64,000 bases of DNA. It comes from Paracoxiella cheracis (GTDB lineage Bacteria; Pseudomonadota; Gammaproteobacteria; Coxiellales; Coxiellaceae). The notes beneath the pieces are model-generated. The model saw nothing but the letters and a program-made list of their open reading frames with translations. It had not been told where the DNA came from and made no database searches. The stretch spans positions 1,426,001-1,490,000 of the forward strand of contig NZ_CP186485.1 in NCBI RefSeq assembly GCF_049348705.1. Reading direction: 5' to 3'. Both the position numbers and the translations under genes were made by a program. Shown one piece after another: positions 1-9,681 of the stretch (its first letter is position 1; every line of letters begins with the position of its first letter).

Positions 1-697
1 GCTCAGCGAGTCGACTCATTTCATTCATAAAACTAATTTTCGTCGCTAAAAATGTATTAGCCACATATTTTGTAAATTCGGCTGAACGTTCACTCATCAC
101 GACAAGCGGTTTTCCTTTTTCAGTTAAAGGCGCATACAGTTCGCGCATAATGGCAATAGCTTGCGGTGAGTGTGCACCAATAATAATGCGATCTGGATTC
201 ATAAAGTCCGAAACCGCATCGCCTTCTTTTAAAAATTCAGGATTAGAAACCACATCAAATTCAACCGAGGTATCACGTTTTTTGAGTTCCGTTGAAATAA
301 TCTCACGCAAGCGTTGCGCTGTGCCAACCGGTACCGTCGATTTTGTCACGATGACACTGTATTTTGTTATCAAGCTTCCAATCGTTGTCGCGACCGAATC
401 AACATGACTCATGTCAACGGAGCCGTCAGCACCCGCTGGTGTGCCAACGGCAATAATTTGAACCTGACCAAAAACAACGGCTATTTTGGGATCTGTTGTA
501 AAATGAATACGACCAGCAGCGAGATTCTTTTGCAAGAGCGCTGTGAGCCCCGCTTCGTAAATCGGCACCTCGGCACGTTTTAATGAGTCGACGCGGCTCT
601 GATCGATATCCAAACAGTATACGTGATGCCCGAGTTCTGCTAGACAAACAGCGCTCACAAGGCCCACATAGCCTGCTCCGTATACAGTAATGTTCAT
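1..697 (-). CDS. ugd: UDP-glucose 6-dehydrogenase, partial (C-terminus beyond window edge)
   Basis: The frame read leftward from an ATG at 697 stays open to the window edge (about 232 codons). The N-terminus has the Rossmann glycine motif GAGYVGL, followed by the family motif KSTVPVGT (near residue 120) and NPEFLKEG (near residue 155). These mark the UDP-glucose/GDP-mannose dehydrogenase family of UDP-glucose 6-dehydrogenases, which oxidise UDP-glucose to UDP-glucuronate with NAD. The catalytic Cys domain lies outside the window. It is divergent from the dehydrogenase at 917, and its product would be the substrate of the epimerase at 2221, so it fits the polysaccharide precursor supply. Confidence 0.9.
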   Translation of the reverse strand, partial: MNITVYGAGYVGLVSAVCLAELGHHVYCLDIDQSRVDSLKRAEVPIYEAGLTALLQKNLAAGRIHFTTDPKIAVVFGQVQIIAVGTPAGADGSVDMSHVDSVATTIGSLITKYSVIVTKSTVPVGTAQRLREIISTELKKRDTSVEFDVVSNPEFLKEGDAVSDFMNPDRIIIGAHSPQAIAIMRELYAPLTEKGKPLVVMSERSAEFTKYVANTFLATKISFMNEMSRLAE

Positions 698-738
698 ATT
701 TCCTCTTTCAAATTAAAATCGCTACCGGTTAAAAGGCA

Positions 739-842
739 CTTCAATTGCGGGAGGCAAGACGGGTGTTTGTTTGGCGGACCTTTAAGGATAGCGCCTTGCG
801 ACAAGCAAATACCCGTCCCGGCTCAATCTCCAATTGAAATTC
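739..842. repeat. Intergenic palindromic repeat with TTCAATTG/CAATTGAA ends
   Basis: The stretch begins TTCAATTGCGG and ends CCAATTGAAAT. Inside, GACGGGTGTTTGTTTGGCG pairs imperfectly with an inverted copy at about 809-828. Similar ends recur at 3276-3309, 22671, 22840-22966, 42172 and 48743, always between genes. It sits between two divergent dehydrogenase genes and may overlap their promoters. Confidence 0.6.
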
Positions 843-916
843 CTTAAGCTCAAACTCGGCTAGCTAGCAATTTGCAATAACGACAACATAAGTTACAATC
901 CCACAACAACATATGA

Positions 917-2221
917 ATGGTCAAGAACATGTATAACCCTACTTCACGTAAAATTGCAGTCATCGGCTTAGGTTACGTTGGTCTACCCGTTGCTGTTGCC
1001 TTTGCGCAACACAACCCCGTCATCGCCTATGACAAAAACTCCAAACGTATCAAAGAATTACGATCAGGTCACGACTCATCCAGGGAAGTGACCACAAAAC
1101 AGCTCGCTGCGAGTCAATTGCTCCTCACGGACAACCCTGATGACCTAGCCGACGCAGATTTTTACATTGTTGCAGTGCCAACGCCGGTCAATCAATCAAA
1201 GCATCCCGACCTGAGTTTACTGCTGAATGCATCCGAAACGATCGGAAAGCACCTTAAGCAAGGCGATATCGTGGTCTACGAATCGACTGTTTACCCCGGC
1301 GCTACCGAAAACGACTGTGCACCCGTGCTAGAGGCTGCCTCCGGCTTAACTTGCGGTAGCGATTTTACGCTAGGCTACTCGCCCGAGCGTATTAATCCCG
1401 GTGACACCGAACACCGTTTCGAAAATATTACTAAAATTGTTGCTGGCCAAGATGAAAAAACACTCGATATTATTGCGGATGTTTACGGCAGCGTGGTCAC
1501 TGCAGGCATTTACCGCGCCCCCGATATCAAAACGGCCGAAGCCGCAAAAGTAATCGAAAACACCCAACGCGATATTAATATTGCGTTGATGAACGAACTA
1601 GCTATCATTTTTGACCGCATGCATATCGACACTCAAGAAGTTTTAAAAGCCGCTGGTACTAAATGGAATTTTTTACCGTTCACACCCGGATTAGTTGGCG
1701 GACATTGTATCGGTGTTGATCCTTATTATTTAACTTACCAAGCGCAACGTTATGGTTATCAGCCCGAGGTTATTTTATCCGGTCGACGTATCAACGATCA
1801 TGTGGGCAAACATATAGCAGAACAAACTATCAAGCACATGATTCATAAAGGCTACACAATAAAAGGCGCTAAAGTCGCTGTACTGGGCCTCACTTTTAAA
1901 AAAAATTGTCCCGATTTACGCAATACCAAAGTCATTGACATCATTCGTGAACTTAACGATTATGGTATCGAATGTTTGGTTCATGATCCCATTGCCGATG
2001 CTGATGTCGCCAAGCAACTCTATGACGTCGACTTAAAATCTTGGGATGACATTCAAAACGTTGATGCCATCGTGCTTGCTGTTGCACATGATCAATATCA
2101 ACAATATTCAATCGCGCAATATCATGCCAAAATGGCAAATCACTCTATTATTGTCGATGTCAAAGGCGTTTTAAATAAACAAGAATGTCAGGAAAATGGC
2201 ATTCAACTCTGGAGATTGTAA
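917..2221 (+). CDS. UDP-N-acetyl-D-hexosamine 6-dehydrogenase (WbpA/TviB type)
   Basis: This is a 434-residue nucleotide-sugar dehydrogenase. It has an N-terminal Rossmann motif (GLGYVGLP), the STVYPGAT motif in the first domain, and the catalytic-Cys motif [12 protein letters not shown] near residue 265. The last is typical of enzymes that oxidise UDP-GlcNAc or UDP-GalNAc to the uronic acid. Together with the aminotransferase (17179) and WbpD-like acetyltransferase (11913) it suggests a UDP-diacetamido-uronic acid branch, although no WbpB-type 3-dehydrogenase is in the window. The start at 917 is uncertain, since an in-frame Met lies four codons on. It overlaps the next gene by one base (TAATG). 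Which hexosamine is used cannot be decided here. Confidence 0.85.
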   Translation: MVKNMYNPTSRKIAVIGLGYVGLPVAVAFAQHNPVIAYDKNSKRIKELRSGHDSSREVTTKQLAASQLLLTDNPDDLADADFYIVAVPTPVNQSKHPDLSLLLNASETIGKHLKQGDIVVYESTVYPGATENDCAPVLEAASGLTCGSDFTLGYSPERINPGDTEHRFENITKIVAGQDEKTLDIIADVYGSVVTAGIYRAPDIKTAEAAKVIENTQRDINIALMNELAIIFDRMHIDTQEVLKAAGTKWNFLPFTPGLVGGHCIGVDPYYLTYQAQRYGYQPEVILSGRRINDHVGKHIAEQTIKHMIHKGYTIKGAKVAVLGLTFKKNCPDLRNTKVIDIIRELNDYGIECLVHDPIADADVAKQLYDVDLKSWDDIQNVDAIVLAVAHDQYQQYSIAQYHAKMANHSIIVDVKGVLNKQECQENGIQLWRL

Positions 2222-3243
2222 TGAATATCTTAGTCACAGGTTGCGCCGGTTTTATTGGTTATCACTTGGCAGAACAGTTGCTCGCACGCGGCGACCACGT
2301 AGTCGGCCTCGACAATCTCAATGATTATTACGATGTCGCACTCAAAAAAGCGCGATTAGCTAATTTAAAAACGTCTCCTAATTTCGAATTCGTTAAGTTA
2401 GACCTTTCTGACCGAAACGGCATGGCCGATTTATTTAAAAACCATCAATTTGATGTTGTGGTGAATCTAGCGGCACAAGCCGGGGTGCGTTATTCGATAA
2501 CCGACCCATTCGCCTATATCGACTCTAACCTCGTTGGTTTTGCACACATCTTACAAGGCTGTCGCGAACAACGAGTGAAAAACTTAGTATTTGCATCATC
2601 CAGTTCAGTGTACGGCGCAAACACCACTTATCCTTTTTCAGAAAATGATAACGTCGACCACCCCGTTGCGCTCTATGCCGCCACTAAAAAATCCAACGAA
2701 CTCATGGCACACAGTTATGCGCATTTATTTAATCTGCCTTGCACAGGCTTGCGCTTTTTCACTGTGTATGGCCCCTGGGGTCGCCCTGACATGGCGCTTT
2801 TTAAATTCACACAAAACATAATAGCGGGTAAGCCTATTGATGTTTATAACCACGGCGATATGGCACGCGATTTCACCTACGTTGATGATATTATCAAAGG
2901 TGTCATTTTAGCGATCGATAACCCTGCAAAACCCGACCCTAATTGGTCGAGCGATAAACCGAATTCTGCAACAAGTTATGCCCCTTATCGCGTCTTTAAT
3001 ATCGGCAGCAATAAACCTGTAAAATTAATGGATTTCATTGCAACGCTTGAAAAAATTCTCGATAAAAAAGCCATTAAAAACATGCTGCCCATGCAGCCGG
3101 GTGACGTCGCCGAAACGTATGCCGATACCTCTCACCTCGAATCTGCCCTAAGCTACAAACCCACCACTGATCTCGAGCACGGTATTCGTGAATTTGTTAA
3201 GTGGTATATTAACTACTATCAATTGAACGCAATAAATATTTAA
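2221..3243 (+). CDS. UDP-glucuronate 4-epimerase (SDR family)
   Basis: The protein is an extended short-chain dehydrogenase/reductase of about 340 residues. It has an N-terminal glycine motif (TGCAGFIG), the SSSSVYG motif, and the YAATK catalytic Tyr/Lys pair near residues 148-152. [13 protein letters not shown] after the first strand is characteristic of UDP-glucuronate 4-epimerases (UDP-GlcA to UDP-GalA). I chose the ATG at 2221, which overlaps the upstream stop in TAATG, over the longer frame from 2185. It is co-transcribed with the dehydrogenase at 917. Its substrate would come from the Ugd encoded at 1-697. Confidence 0.88.
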   Translation: MNILVTGCAGFIGYHLAEQLLARGDHVVGLDNLNDYYDVALKKARLANLKTSPNFEFVKLDLSDRNGMADLFKNHQFDVVVNLAAQAGVRYSITDPFAYIDSNLVGFAHILQGCREQRVKNLVFASSSSVYGANTTYPFSENDNVDHPVALYAATKKSNELMAHSYAHLFNLPCTGLRFFTVYGPWGRPDMALFKFTQNIIAGKPIDVYNHGDMARDFTYVDDIIKGVILAIDNPAKPDPNWSSDKPNSATSYAPYRVFNIGSNKPVKLMDFIATLEKILDKKAIKNMLPMQPGDVAETYADTSHLESALSYKPTTDLEHGIREFVKWYINYYQLNAINI

Positions 3244-3275
3244 GGGTAACTCTCGAAATCTATTTTTTAAATGGC

Positions 3276-3309
3276 TTTCAATTGCAGCAAAGAGAGAGCA
3301 ATTGAAATC
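3276..3309. repeat. Short copy of the TTTCAATTGC palindromic repeat
   Basis: TTTCAATTGCAGC and GCAATTGAAAT face each other across about ten bases, in the tail-to-tail gap between the epimerase and the glycosyltransferase. The preceding bases (TCGAAATCTATTTT) also recur before the copies near 34220 and 42155. It may act as a bidirectional terminator, though it lacks a clear T run. Confidence 0.45.
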
Positions 3310-4435
3310 ACTTCGACAAACCCTGATACATCTCCAAAGTTTGCTTTAACACAGTATCTAACGAAAAATCGTGCTCGACGAACTTTCGCCCCTTCTCACC
3401 CATGCTTTTTCGTAAATCCAGATTACCAATTAATTTTAACAACGCATTTGCAAGTGCCTTTCCATTTTTAATCGGAACCAAGAAACCATTTTCACCATCG
3501 CGGACAACGTCACGACAACCCGGTGAATCCGTTGTCACAATCACGCGTGCACTTGCTGCTGCTTCTACTAAAACACGCGGCAATCCCTCACGATATGAAG
3601 GCAAACAAACAATATTCGATTGACCCAGAACAATCGGCATATCATCACGCTCACCCCACCATTCAATAATCCCTTCATTGACCCAAGCTTTTAATTGCGT
3701 CTCAGGCACAACGGCTGGGTTGGCATAATCAAAATAACCTGCTAACACAAAACGTGCTAATACATTCTGTTGTTTCAACATCCGCGCCGCTTCCACAAAT
3801 TCCGCAACACCTTTGTCCCATAACACGCGTGAAGGTAAAATAACGATTGGCTCTGATTCGTTAGACTCTTCTGTAGGCTGATACAGCTTCATATCAACCC
3901 CTGATCCGCGTATTAAAATCGTCTGATCATCGTTGAGCATTTTTTTATTGATAAAAAAACTACGATCATCTTCGTTTTGAAAGATCGCACACATATTCGG
4001 ATGAGCAAACGATATTTTATAGGCCAATAACACCAACGAGCGCAGTATTTTTATTTTGTTTTTATCGCCAACAAATAAATAACCGAGCCCCGATATTGCA
4101 TTCACAACCGCAGGAACTCGCGCCAACCTTGCCGCCATCCCGCCGTATAAAATAGGTTTAATCGTCACATGATGAACGATATCTGGTTTAATACGCTTAT
4201 ACAGATTGTATAAAGAAAAAATTGAAATGACATCTCGATAAGGATTAAGCCCCCCTCGATCCATAGAAATGCAGTGATGAATTAATCCATTAGCTGTGAT
4301 AGTGTCATTTAATTCCGAGGGTGGTGTAGCAACATGCACCTCATAACCTGCTTCTTGCGCTGCTTTCGCCAACGTCAAACGATGCGATAAAAAGAACTTA
4401 GCTCCGCTGACTACGATTAACAATTTTTTCTTCAT
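3308..4435 (-). CDS. Glycosyltransferase family 4
   Basis: This is a 375-residue GT-B protein. The N-terminal acceptor domain begins with KKKLLIVVSG. The C-terminal donor domain carries the GT4 sequence PSYREGLPRVLVEAAA with its E-x7-E pair, followed by GCRDVVRDGENGFLVP. The SGAKFFLSHRL start resembles enzymes that transfer a sugar to an undecaprenyl-linked glycan. It is the last gene of the leftward polysaccharide operon and overlaps asnB by four bases (ATGA). Donor and acceptor cannot be read from the sequence. Confidence 0.85.
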   Translation of the reverse strand: MKKKLLIVVSGAKFFLSHRLTLAKAAQEAGYEVHVATPPSELNDTITANGLIHHCISMDRGGLNPYRDVISIFSLYNLYKRIKPDIVHHVTIKPILYGGMAARLARVPAVVNAISGLGYLFVGDKNKIKILRSLVLLAYKISFAHPNMCAIFQNEDDRSFFINKKMLNDDQTILIRGSGVDMKLYQPTEESNESEPIVILPSRVLWDKGVAEFVEAARMLKQQNVLARFVLAGYFDYANPAVVPETQLKAWVNEGIIEWWGERDDMPIVLGQSNIVCLPSYREGLPRVLVEAAASARVIVTTDSPGCRDVVRDGENGFLVPIKNGKALANALLKLIGNLDLRKSMGEKGRKFVEHDFSLDTVLKQTLEMYQGLSK

Positions 4436-6384
4436 AAAGGATTGCTCTTATGAAAACCATCTAGCCAAGCTTGAAACATTAAAACATTCCATAATTCATA
4501 TTGCCAATTTCGATGGCCAGAAAGATGCTCTCGCCATTTTTGTTGAATCGAGGCAACATCAAAAAAACCTTGTTCACGAAGGCGATTAGGATTGATTAAA
4601 TCTTCTGCCCAATCATGCAATGGCCCTCGCAACCATTGACCGACCGGCACACCAAACCCCATCTTGGGTCGATCAATTAATTTTGCAGGCACATAGCGGT
4701 GCAAGACTTCTTTTAATAAATATTTTCCGTGATTATTTTTCATTTTAAGATCTAAGGGCAGTTGCCAGGCAAACTCTACAACACGGTAATCCAACAAAGG
4801 TGCCCGAGCCTCAAGACTCACACCCATCGATGCCCGATCCACCTTCGTGAGTATATCCCCCGGCAAATAGCGGATCATATCAAAATACATCATTTTGTGT
4901 GTCAAATCTGGAAAGTCGATACCAGGTGTTTTTGATAAATTGGGCTCAATTGCATTTAATACAACTGTTTGTGGTTCTTTCCAGCTTGATATTAAATCAA
5001 GATACATTTTTTCAGGCTGATCATGCTGCAACATATGCGCTAATTTATGTAACTTATCACCGGGATTTGGCAGCTTCATAAGTTTAGGCAAGGCGAGCGC
5101 TACTATCTTCACGCATTGATCCCAGCGTTGCGGCGATAAGCTCGTCATCAACTTTAAAATAGGTTGTTTTAATGCGGATGGTAGTCGGCCAAAACGCGAC
5201 CAAAACAAAGGTACCCATCGATGACGATTGTAACCTGCAAATAGTTCATCACCACCATCACCCGACAAAGCTACTGTCACGTGTTGCTTTGCGAGCTGTG
5301 AAACTAAATAAGTTGGAATTTGCGAGACATCTGAAAACGGCTCGTCGTATATTTGTGGCAAGAGAGGAATCACATCCATCGCTTCTTTAGGCGTAACGTA
5401 TAATTCCGTGTGATCTGTACCCAAATATTTAGCCACCTCTGCAGCATGTTTAGCTTCGTTATAACCATTCTCATGGAATCCAATCGTAAAAGTTTTTACT
5501 GGATTATCACTGAGTGTTTGCATGAGTGCGACTATTGTTGAAGAATCGATACCCCCCGACAAAAATGCACCCAACGGCACATCGGCGATCATTCGTAACC
5601 GAACCGCATCTAACAATATATCATGCAATTTTGTTTTAGCTTCAGTTTCGGGTGCTGTAAATGGCTGGCTTAGCGCTATCGAAATTACGCTTTCACTATT
5701 CCAATACAAGTCACTATTCAGATTTTCTTTATAACTAATAGTTAATAAGCCACCGGGTAGTACCTTAAATGTGTTTTTAAAAATAGAAAAAGGTTCTGGC
5801 ACATAACAATAGCGTAAATATAAAGCTAAGGCATTGCGATCGATGTCTTTTTTAAAAGCGGGATGGGCAGATAATGCTTTTATTTCAGATCCAAATAAAA
5901 AATAATTCCCCATTCTTGCATAATAAAGCGGTTTTTTACCCATCCGGTCGCGAGCCAAATGCAATATCTTTTCTTGCCGATCCCAAAGTGCAAAAGCGAA
6001 CATGCCATTGCAGCGACAAAGTGCGTCTTTTATTCCCCAGTGCGCAATGGCTTCTAACAAAACTTCTGTATCAGATGTACTACGAAACTGGACTCCGGCT
6101 TCGATTAATTCATGACGCAAGTCGCGGTAATTATAAATTTCACCATTATAAACCAAAACGTAACGACCGCTGTGTGACACCATGGGCTGGTGACCACCGT
6201 TTGATACATCAATAATTTTCAAGCGGCGAAATGATAATGCAATACCATGATGAGTATCGTTCCATACACCGTGATCATCTGGACCTCGATGATGCAAACG
6301 ATTAGCCATCGCTGTTGCAACTTCAGTTAATTCTGAAGAAGTAGCATTTGCGCTGAAATCAATATATCCCGCTATTCCACACAT
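4432..6384 (-). CDS. asnB: Asparagine synthetase, glutamine-hydrolysing
   Basis: The 650-residue protein starts MCGIAGYIDF, with the nucleophile Cys2 of class II glutamine amidotransferases. The amidotransferase domain covers about residues 1-210. An ATP-pyrophosphatase domain follows, with the PP-loop SGGIDSST near residue 265 and the second motif SGDGGDELFAGY. Length and motifs match AsnB enzymes found in polysaccharide clusters, where they may amidate a uronic acid rather than make free asparagine. It overlaps both neighbours by one to four bases, so it is translationally coupled in the operon. Confidence 0.9.
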   Translation of the reverse strand: MCGIAGYIDFSANATSSELTEVATAMANRLHHRGPDDHGVWNDTHHGIALSFRRLKIIDVSNGGHQPMVSHSGRYVLVYNGEIYNYRDLRHELIEAGVQFRSTSDTEVLLEAIAHWGIKDALCRCNGMFAFALWDRQEKILHLARDRMGKKPLYYARMGNYFLFGSEIKALSAHPAFKKDIDRNALALYLRYCYVPEPFSIFKNTFKVLPGGLLTISYKENLNSDLYWNSESVISIALSQPFTAPETEAKTKLHDILLDAVRLRMIADVPLGAFLSGGIDSSTIVALMQTLSDNPVKTFTIGFHENGYNEAKHAAEVAKYLGTDHTELYVTPKEAMDVIPLLPQIYDEPFSDVSQIPTYLVSQLAKQHVTVALSGDGGDELFAGYNRHRWVPLFWSRFGRLPSALKQPILKLMTSLSPQRWDQCVKIVALALPKLMKLPNPGDKLHKLAHMLQHDQPEKMYLDLISSWKEPQTVVLNAIEPNLSKTPGIDFPDLTHKMMYFDMIRYLPGDILTKVDRASMGVSLEARAPLLDYRVVEFAWQLPLDLKMKNNHGKYLLKEVLHRYVPAKLIDRPKMGFGVPVGQWLRGPLHDWAEDLINPNRLREQGFFDVASIQQKWREHLSGHRNWQYELWNVLMFQAWLDGFHKSNPL

Positions 6385-7547
6385 TATTTTTCAACCACTT
6401 TTGATGTAGTGAGTGAAGGCTCGCTTAATAATTTTTCGTACTGCATTTCATAATGATGAATGCAACTTTTCAATGAGAAACATTGTACTGCTCGTTCATG
6501 AGAAGCTAACGCCATCTGTTGTCGACGTGCTGGATCATTTGCTAATGACAAAATAGCTTGCGCTAATTGAGTTGAATTTTTAGGTGGAACAACCAAACCA
6601 TTGAGGCCATCCAATACTGCTTCGGCGTTACCGCCCACATCAGTTACCACCATCGGCAATTCCATGGCCATGCTTTCCAAAATACTATTAGAAAAACCTT
6701 CTTCGTGTGAACATAAAATACCAAGATCAGCTTGAGATAATAATGAAACAACATCTGAGCATTCACCAAGCCATTGGATATGATTTGATAATTGCAAATC
6801 GCTGGTTAACGTTTTTAGCACATTTTCCATGCCTGCGTCTTTTCCTACACATAGCAATTTCCAATGTTTGGGTAATTCCTGTTTAATAGAAACCAATGCG
6901 TGAATTAAATCTATATGCCCCTTATAAGCAAATAAATTTGCAACAATAATCATTGTAAATGAATCTTTCGTTTTTTCTGCACCACTTTTATGAAATTTTT
7001 CTAAATCGACACCATTATATAGCAACACTAACTTATCTTCCGAAACACCTTCTTCAAGCAATTGCCGATTCACAGCTTTAGAATTTCCAATAATTAAATC
7101 GGTTTTCTTATACAACCAGCGCTCGATTCGTGATAAAAAAACATGCTTGGTTTGATAGTAATTAAGGCTACGCCGGCTCATCACTAACTTTGTACACCGG
7201 GTCACAATCGCACAGATACCACCCATTAAATAAGTACCTGGCAAAAAGCAGTGAACAATGGCCGGCCTTAATCGCAACATCAAAAAAGATAATTTTAATG
7301 AAGAGATGCCATATAATAAGTATCGACCTAATCTACCAAATTTCCTTAAAACAGCGGCACACGGCGGCTCTATCACGTTGACACCTTGCGATTCTAGTGC
7401 CCCTGCAAGCACACCTTTATGACTTGTTGTATACACAACAATAGTGTATTTTTCTCGATTAATTTTTGAAAATACTTGTAGGACATGCCCTTCCGTGCCA
7501 CCACGGTTTAGGCTGCTAATTACAATGAGTATAGACTTTTTAGCCAC
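6384..7547 (-). CDS. Glycosyltransferase family 4
   Basis: This 387-residue GT-B enzyme begins with SSLNRGGTEGHV, the loop typical of GT4 nucleotide-sugar transferases. Its donor domain has GILCSHEEGFSNSILESMA and VVTDVGGNAEAV. It lies in the ops-controlled operon and is joined to asnB by a one-base overlap. A cytoplasmic-face role in building the O-unit or capsule repeat is inferred from context. Specificity is unknown. Confidence 0.85.
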   Translation of the reverse strand: MAKKSILIVISSLNRGGTEGHVLQVFSKINREKYTIVVYTTSHKGVLAGALESQGVNVIEPPCAAVLRKFGRLGRYLLYGISSLKLSFLMLRLRPAIVHCFLPGTYLMGGICAIVTRCTKLVMSRRSLNYYQTKHVFLSRIERWLYKKTDLIIGNSKAVNRQLLEEGVSEDKLVLLYNGVDLEKFHKSGAEKTKDSFTMIIVANLFAYKGHIDLIHALVSIKQELPKHWKLLCVGKDAGMENVLKTLTSDLQLSNHIQWLGECSDVVSLLSQADLGILCSHEEGFSNSILESMAMELPMVVTDVGGNAEAVLDGLNGLVVPPKNSTQLAQAILSLANDPARRQQMALASHERAVQCFSLKSCIHHYEMQYEKLLSEPSLTTSKVVEK

Positions 7548-7661
7548 ACATTATCCTCAAAGGTTTATCCAAAAAAACAGTTTTAGTTTTTTGACAAAAA
7601 AACAGTACGAGCACCTCCAATGTGACAAATTAAATCAATAGCATCATCTGGCTTGATATCT

Positions 7662-8516
7662 TTAAAAATCACGCGATGTACAAAATCGGTTTTTATCGGT
7701 TCGGTGCTTTCGTAACCTTTTTTTACAAACTCGCTCGATACCAGACTCTGCATTAGATGCTAAGTATTGAACGCGGTAACCGCAATTAAATAATGCACGA
7801 AGAACCAATTCCATATCATGGTCTTTATTATATCGCGTAATATGCGTTTCAAAAATAATCATTGGAGCGAATTCACCATTTTGAATTACCGGCAGCATGC
7901 CATTAATCACCTCCACCTCATGCCCTTCGACATCCATACGAATTAGATCGGGCTTAGCAATATTTTCCATGACATCAACTACTGTCATAGTTTTTACCTT
8001 AATCGTTTCACCTGTTAAGTCATGAATACCCGATCCAGTATTATGAAACGTGTTTAGATTAGATGAATTCGCCATGAAAAATTCGCGCTCAGCATTGGTA
8101 TCGGATATCGCTCCTTGAAACACATCAACGTTTTTACAGCCATTTAACTCTACGTTGCACTTCAACAGAGCAATATTACTCGGTGAAGGCGCAACGGCAA
8201 TGATTTTACCTGCTGAACCGACTAGCTTTGATTCCATGATAGCGTAATACCCAATATTCGCACCAATATCTAATACAGTCATTCCTGGCTTCAATACTTT
8301 TTCCAGCATGATTTTATGTTCGAGTTCACGCTTACCAAATAATAATAATGTTCGCGATATCCCTGGGTCTTGCAAATCAAGATACATTTCATAGTTATAT
8401 ATTTTCTTTTTGATGAAACGTTTTTCTTGTTTTTGAGCATTTAACATAATAAGCAAACGATAGTAAAGTGCTACAAAAAAACCTTGTATGCCACAGTATT
8501 TAATAATTGAAATCAT
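7662..8516 (-). CDS. FkbM-family methyltransferase, C-terminus frameshifted in an A7 tract
   Basis: The protein contains the SAM-binding motif VLDIGANIGYY near residue 95 and DLIRMDVEGHE near residue 190, both typical of FkbM methyltransferases that O-methylate sugars. After CKK the present frame runs into an unrelated basic tail ending CTSRDF. The cause is a run of seven A on the coding strand (T7 at about 7718-7724). With six A the frame continues through GYESTEP and ends DLICHIGGARTVFLSKN at a stop at 7583, which looks like a normal family C-terminus. The gene is therefore a slippage frameshift, a phase-variable gene or a sequencing error, and its natural extent is 7583-8516. Confidence 0.8.
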   Translation of the reverse strand: MISIIKYCGIQGFFVALYYRLLIMLNAQKQEKRFIKKKIYNYEMYLDLQDPGISRTLLLFGKRELEHKIMLEKVLKPGMTVLDIGANIGYYAIMESKLVGSAGKIIAVAPSPSNIALLKCNVELNGCKNVDVFQGAISDTNAEREFFMANSSNLNTFHNTGSGIHDLTGETIKVKTMTVVDVMENIAKPDLIRMDVEGHEVEVINGMLPVIQNGEFAPMIIFETHITRYNKDHDMELVLRALFNCGYRVQYLASNAESGIERVCKKRLRKHRTDKNRFCTSRDF

Positions 8517-8592
8517 GATTCGAGCTCCCTTTCTAGTTATAGAATATATCCTTTAAATTCAAATTTTCTTAAAACATGATTCGATTACTTGG

Positions 8593-9681
8593 CTATCCAA
8601 TTAGCCTCTTAAAATTATCACTAAATAATTGAGCTGCCTGCGGACCAGATAAATATTGACGGTAAAAATTCTGCCCCCCTTCAGCAATGTCTATCAAATC
8701 TTTATAACTTGCTATCATTTCTTCAATGCGTTGATGGATATGATTTAAGTTCCAATCAAATGAAAGCATTGTTTCTTTATCCCTAAATAAATTAGGCCAC
8801 GTCTCCATATGGCTCATATCGGGCTTTATTAACACCCCACCTGTCAAAAAAACTTCAAAATCTTTTAACGTAATTTCACCTAGCCCAAAAGGCGATATCA
8901 CAAATTTACTAACCTGGAGCTCACGATAATAGTGTCTGCGCGATAATTTATTGGTAAGAACGAAAGATTTCAATTTATCACGAATTTGACGGCGCTGCCA
9001 AGCAACAGAATCACGCGCATAAGTAATGCCCATCCGACAGGACAAATCATTAACTCTCTCAACTGTTGGGCTGATAAATTTATTGGGATAAGACAGTAAA
9101 CCAGAGATGGGTATTTTTTTATACAACATCATACGATAGGGACCATACAGCGAATAATCAGCCAACCCAGAATTCCAACCAATTTTTAATTTGGGTAGTA
9201 AACCTGCATTCTGAACGGGTTCAGAATATAGTGCGTTCTTATCATTCACTTCATAGTGCCGATGATAATAATCGGCATAAAATCGATGCCCATATAAAGG
9301 CTTTAAATAAAGTGTTTTATCTTTCAATAATTGATTTTTAACATAACTATTCACATAGGGCAAAACACGCACATGCGGGAACCCACTGCTATCACTGATA
9401 TCAAAATAAATAACTTTAGCAATTTTTTCACGAAATACTGAAAATTTCTCAAGTACGCTGTCGGTATTACATGCCCAATCTGCACTAAAATATTTGCTTT
9501 CGACAATCAGTATGTCACAGGAATAAAGAGACTCTTTAATATCTTCATAAAAATCGATTTTAATTCCATGCTCTCTCAACGCCTGCCGATGCTTAATAAG
9601 TGGAAATAAAAAAGCACAGCCATTAGGGCTATCAAAGCCTTTTGTTAATACGTTAATTTTTACCCGAGGATTGAATTCCAT
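8593..9681 (-). CDS. Putative GT-B-like glycosyltransferase, family unclear
   Basis: This 362-residue protein has no signal peptide or membrane segment. The C-terminal half resembles the donor domain of CgeB-like or glycan-modifying GT-B proteins: SPFGLGEITLKDFEVFLTGG followed by a methionine- and tryptophan-rich stretch. The N-terminal half (VLTKGFDSPNGCAF) resembles an acceptor Rossmann domain. It overlaps the start of its upstream neighbour's stop region by 22 bases, so it is part of the same operon. I do not recognise a specific function; a sugar or glycerol-phosphate transferase is a guess from context. Confidence 0.5.
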   Translation of the reverse strand: MEFNPRVKINVLTKGFDSPNGCAFLFPLIKHRQALREHGIKIDFYEDIKESLYSCDILIVESKYFSADWACNTDSVLEKFSVFREKIAKVIYFDISDSSGFPHVRVLPYVNSYVKNQLLKDKTLYLKPLYGHRFYADYYHRHYEVNDKNALYSEPVQNAGLLPKLKIGWNSGLADYSLYGPYRMMLYKKIPISGLLSYPNKFISPTVERVNDLSCRMGITYARDSVAWQRRQIRDKLKSFVLTNKLSRRHYYRELQVSKFVISPFGLGEITLKDFEVFLTGGVLIKPDMSHMETWPNLFRDKETMLSFDWNLNHIHQRIEEMIASYKDLIDIAEGGQNFYRQYLSGPQAAQLFSDNFKRLIG

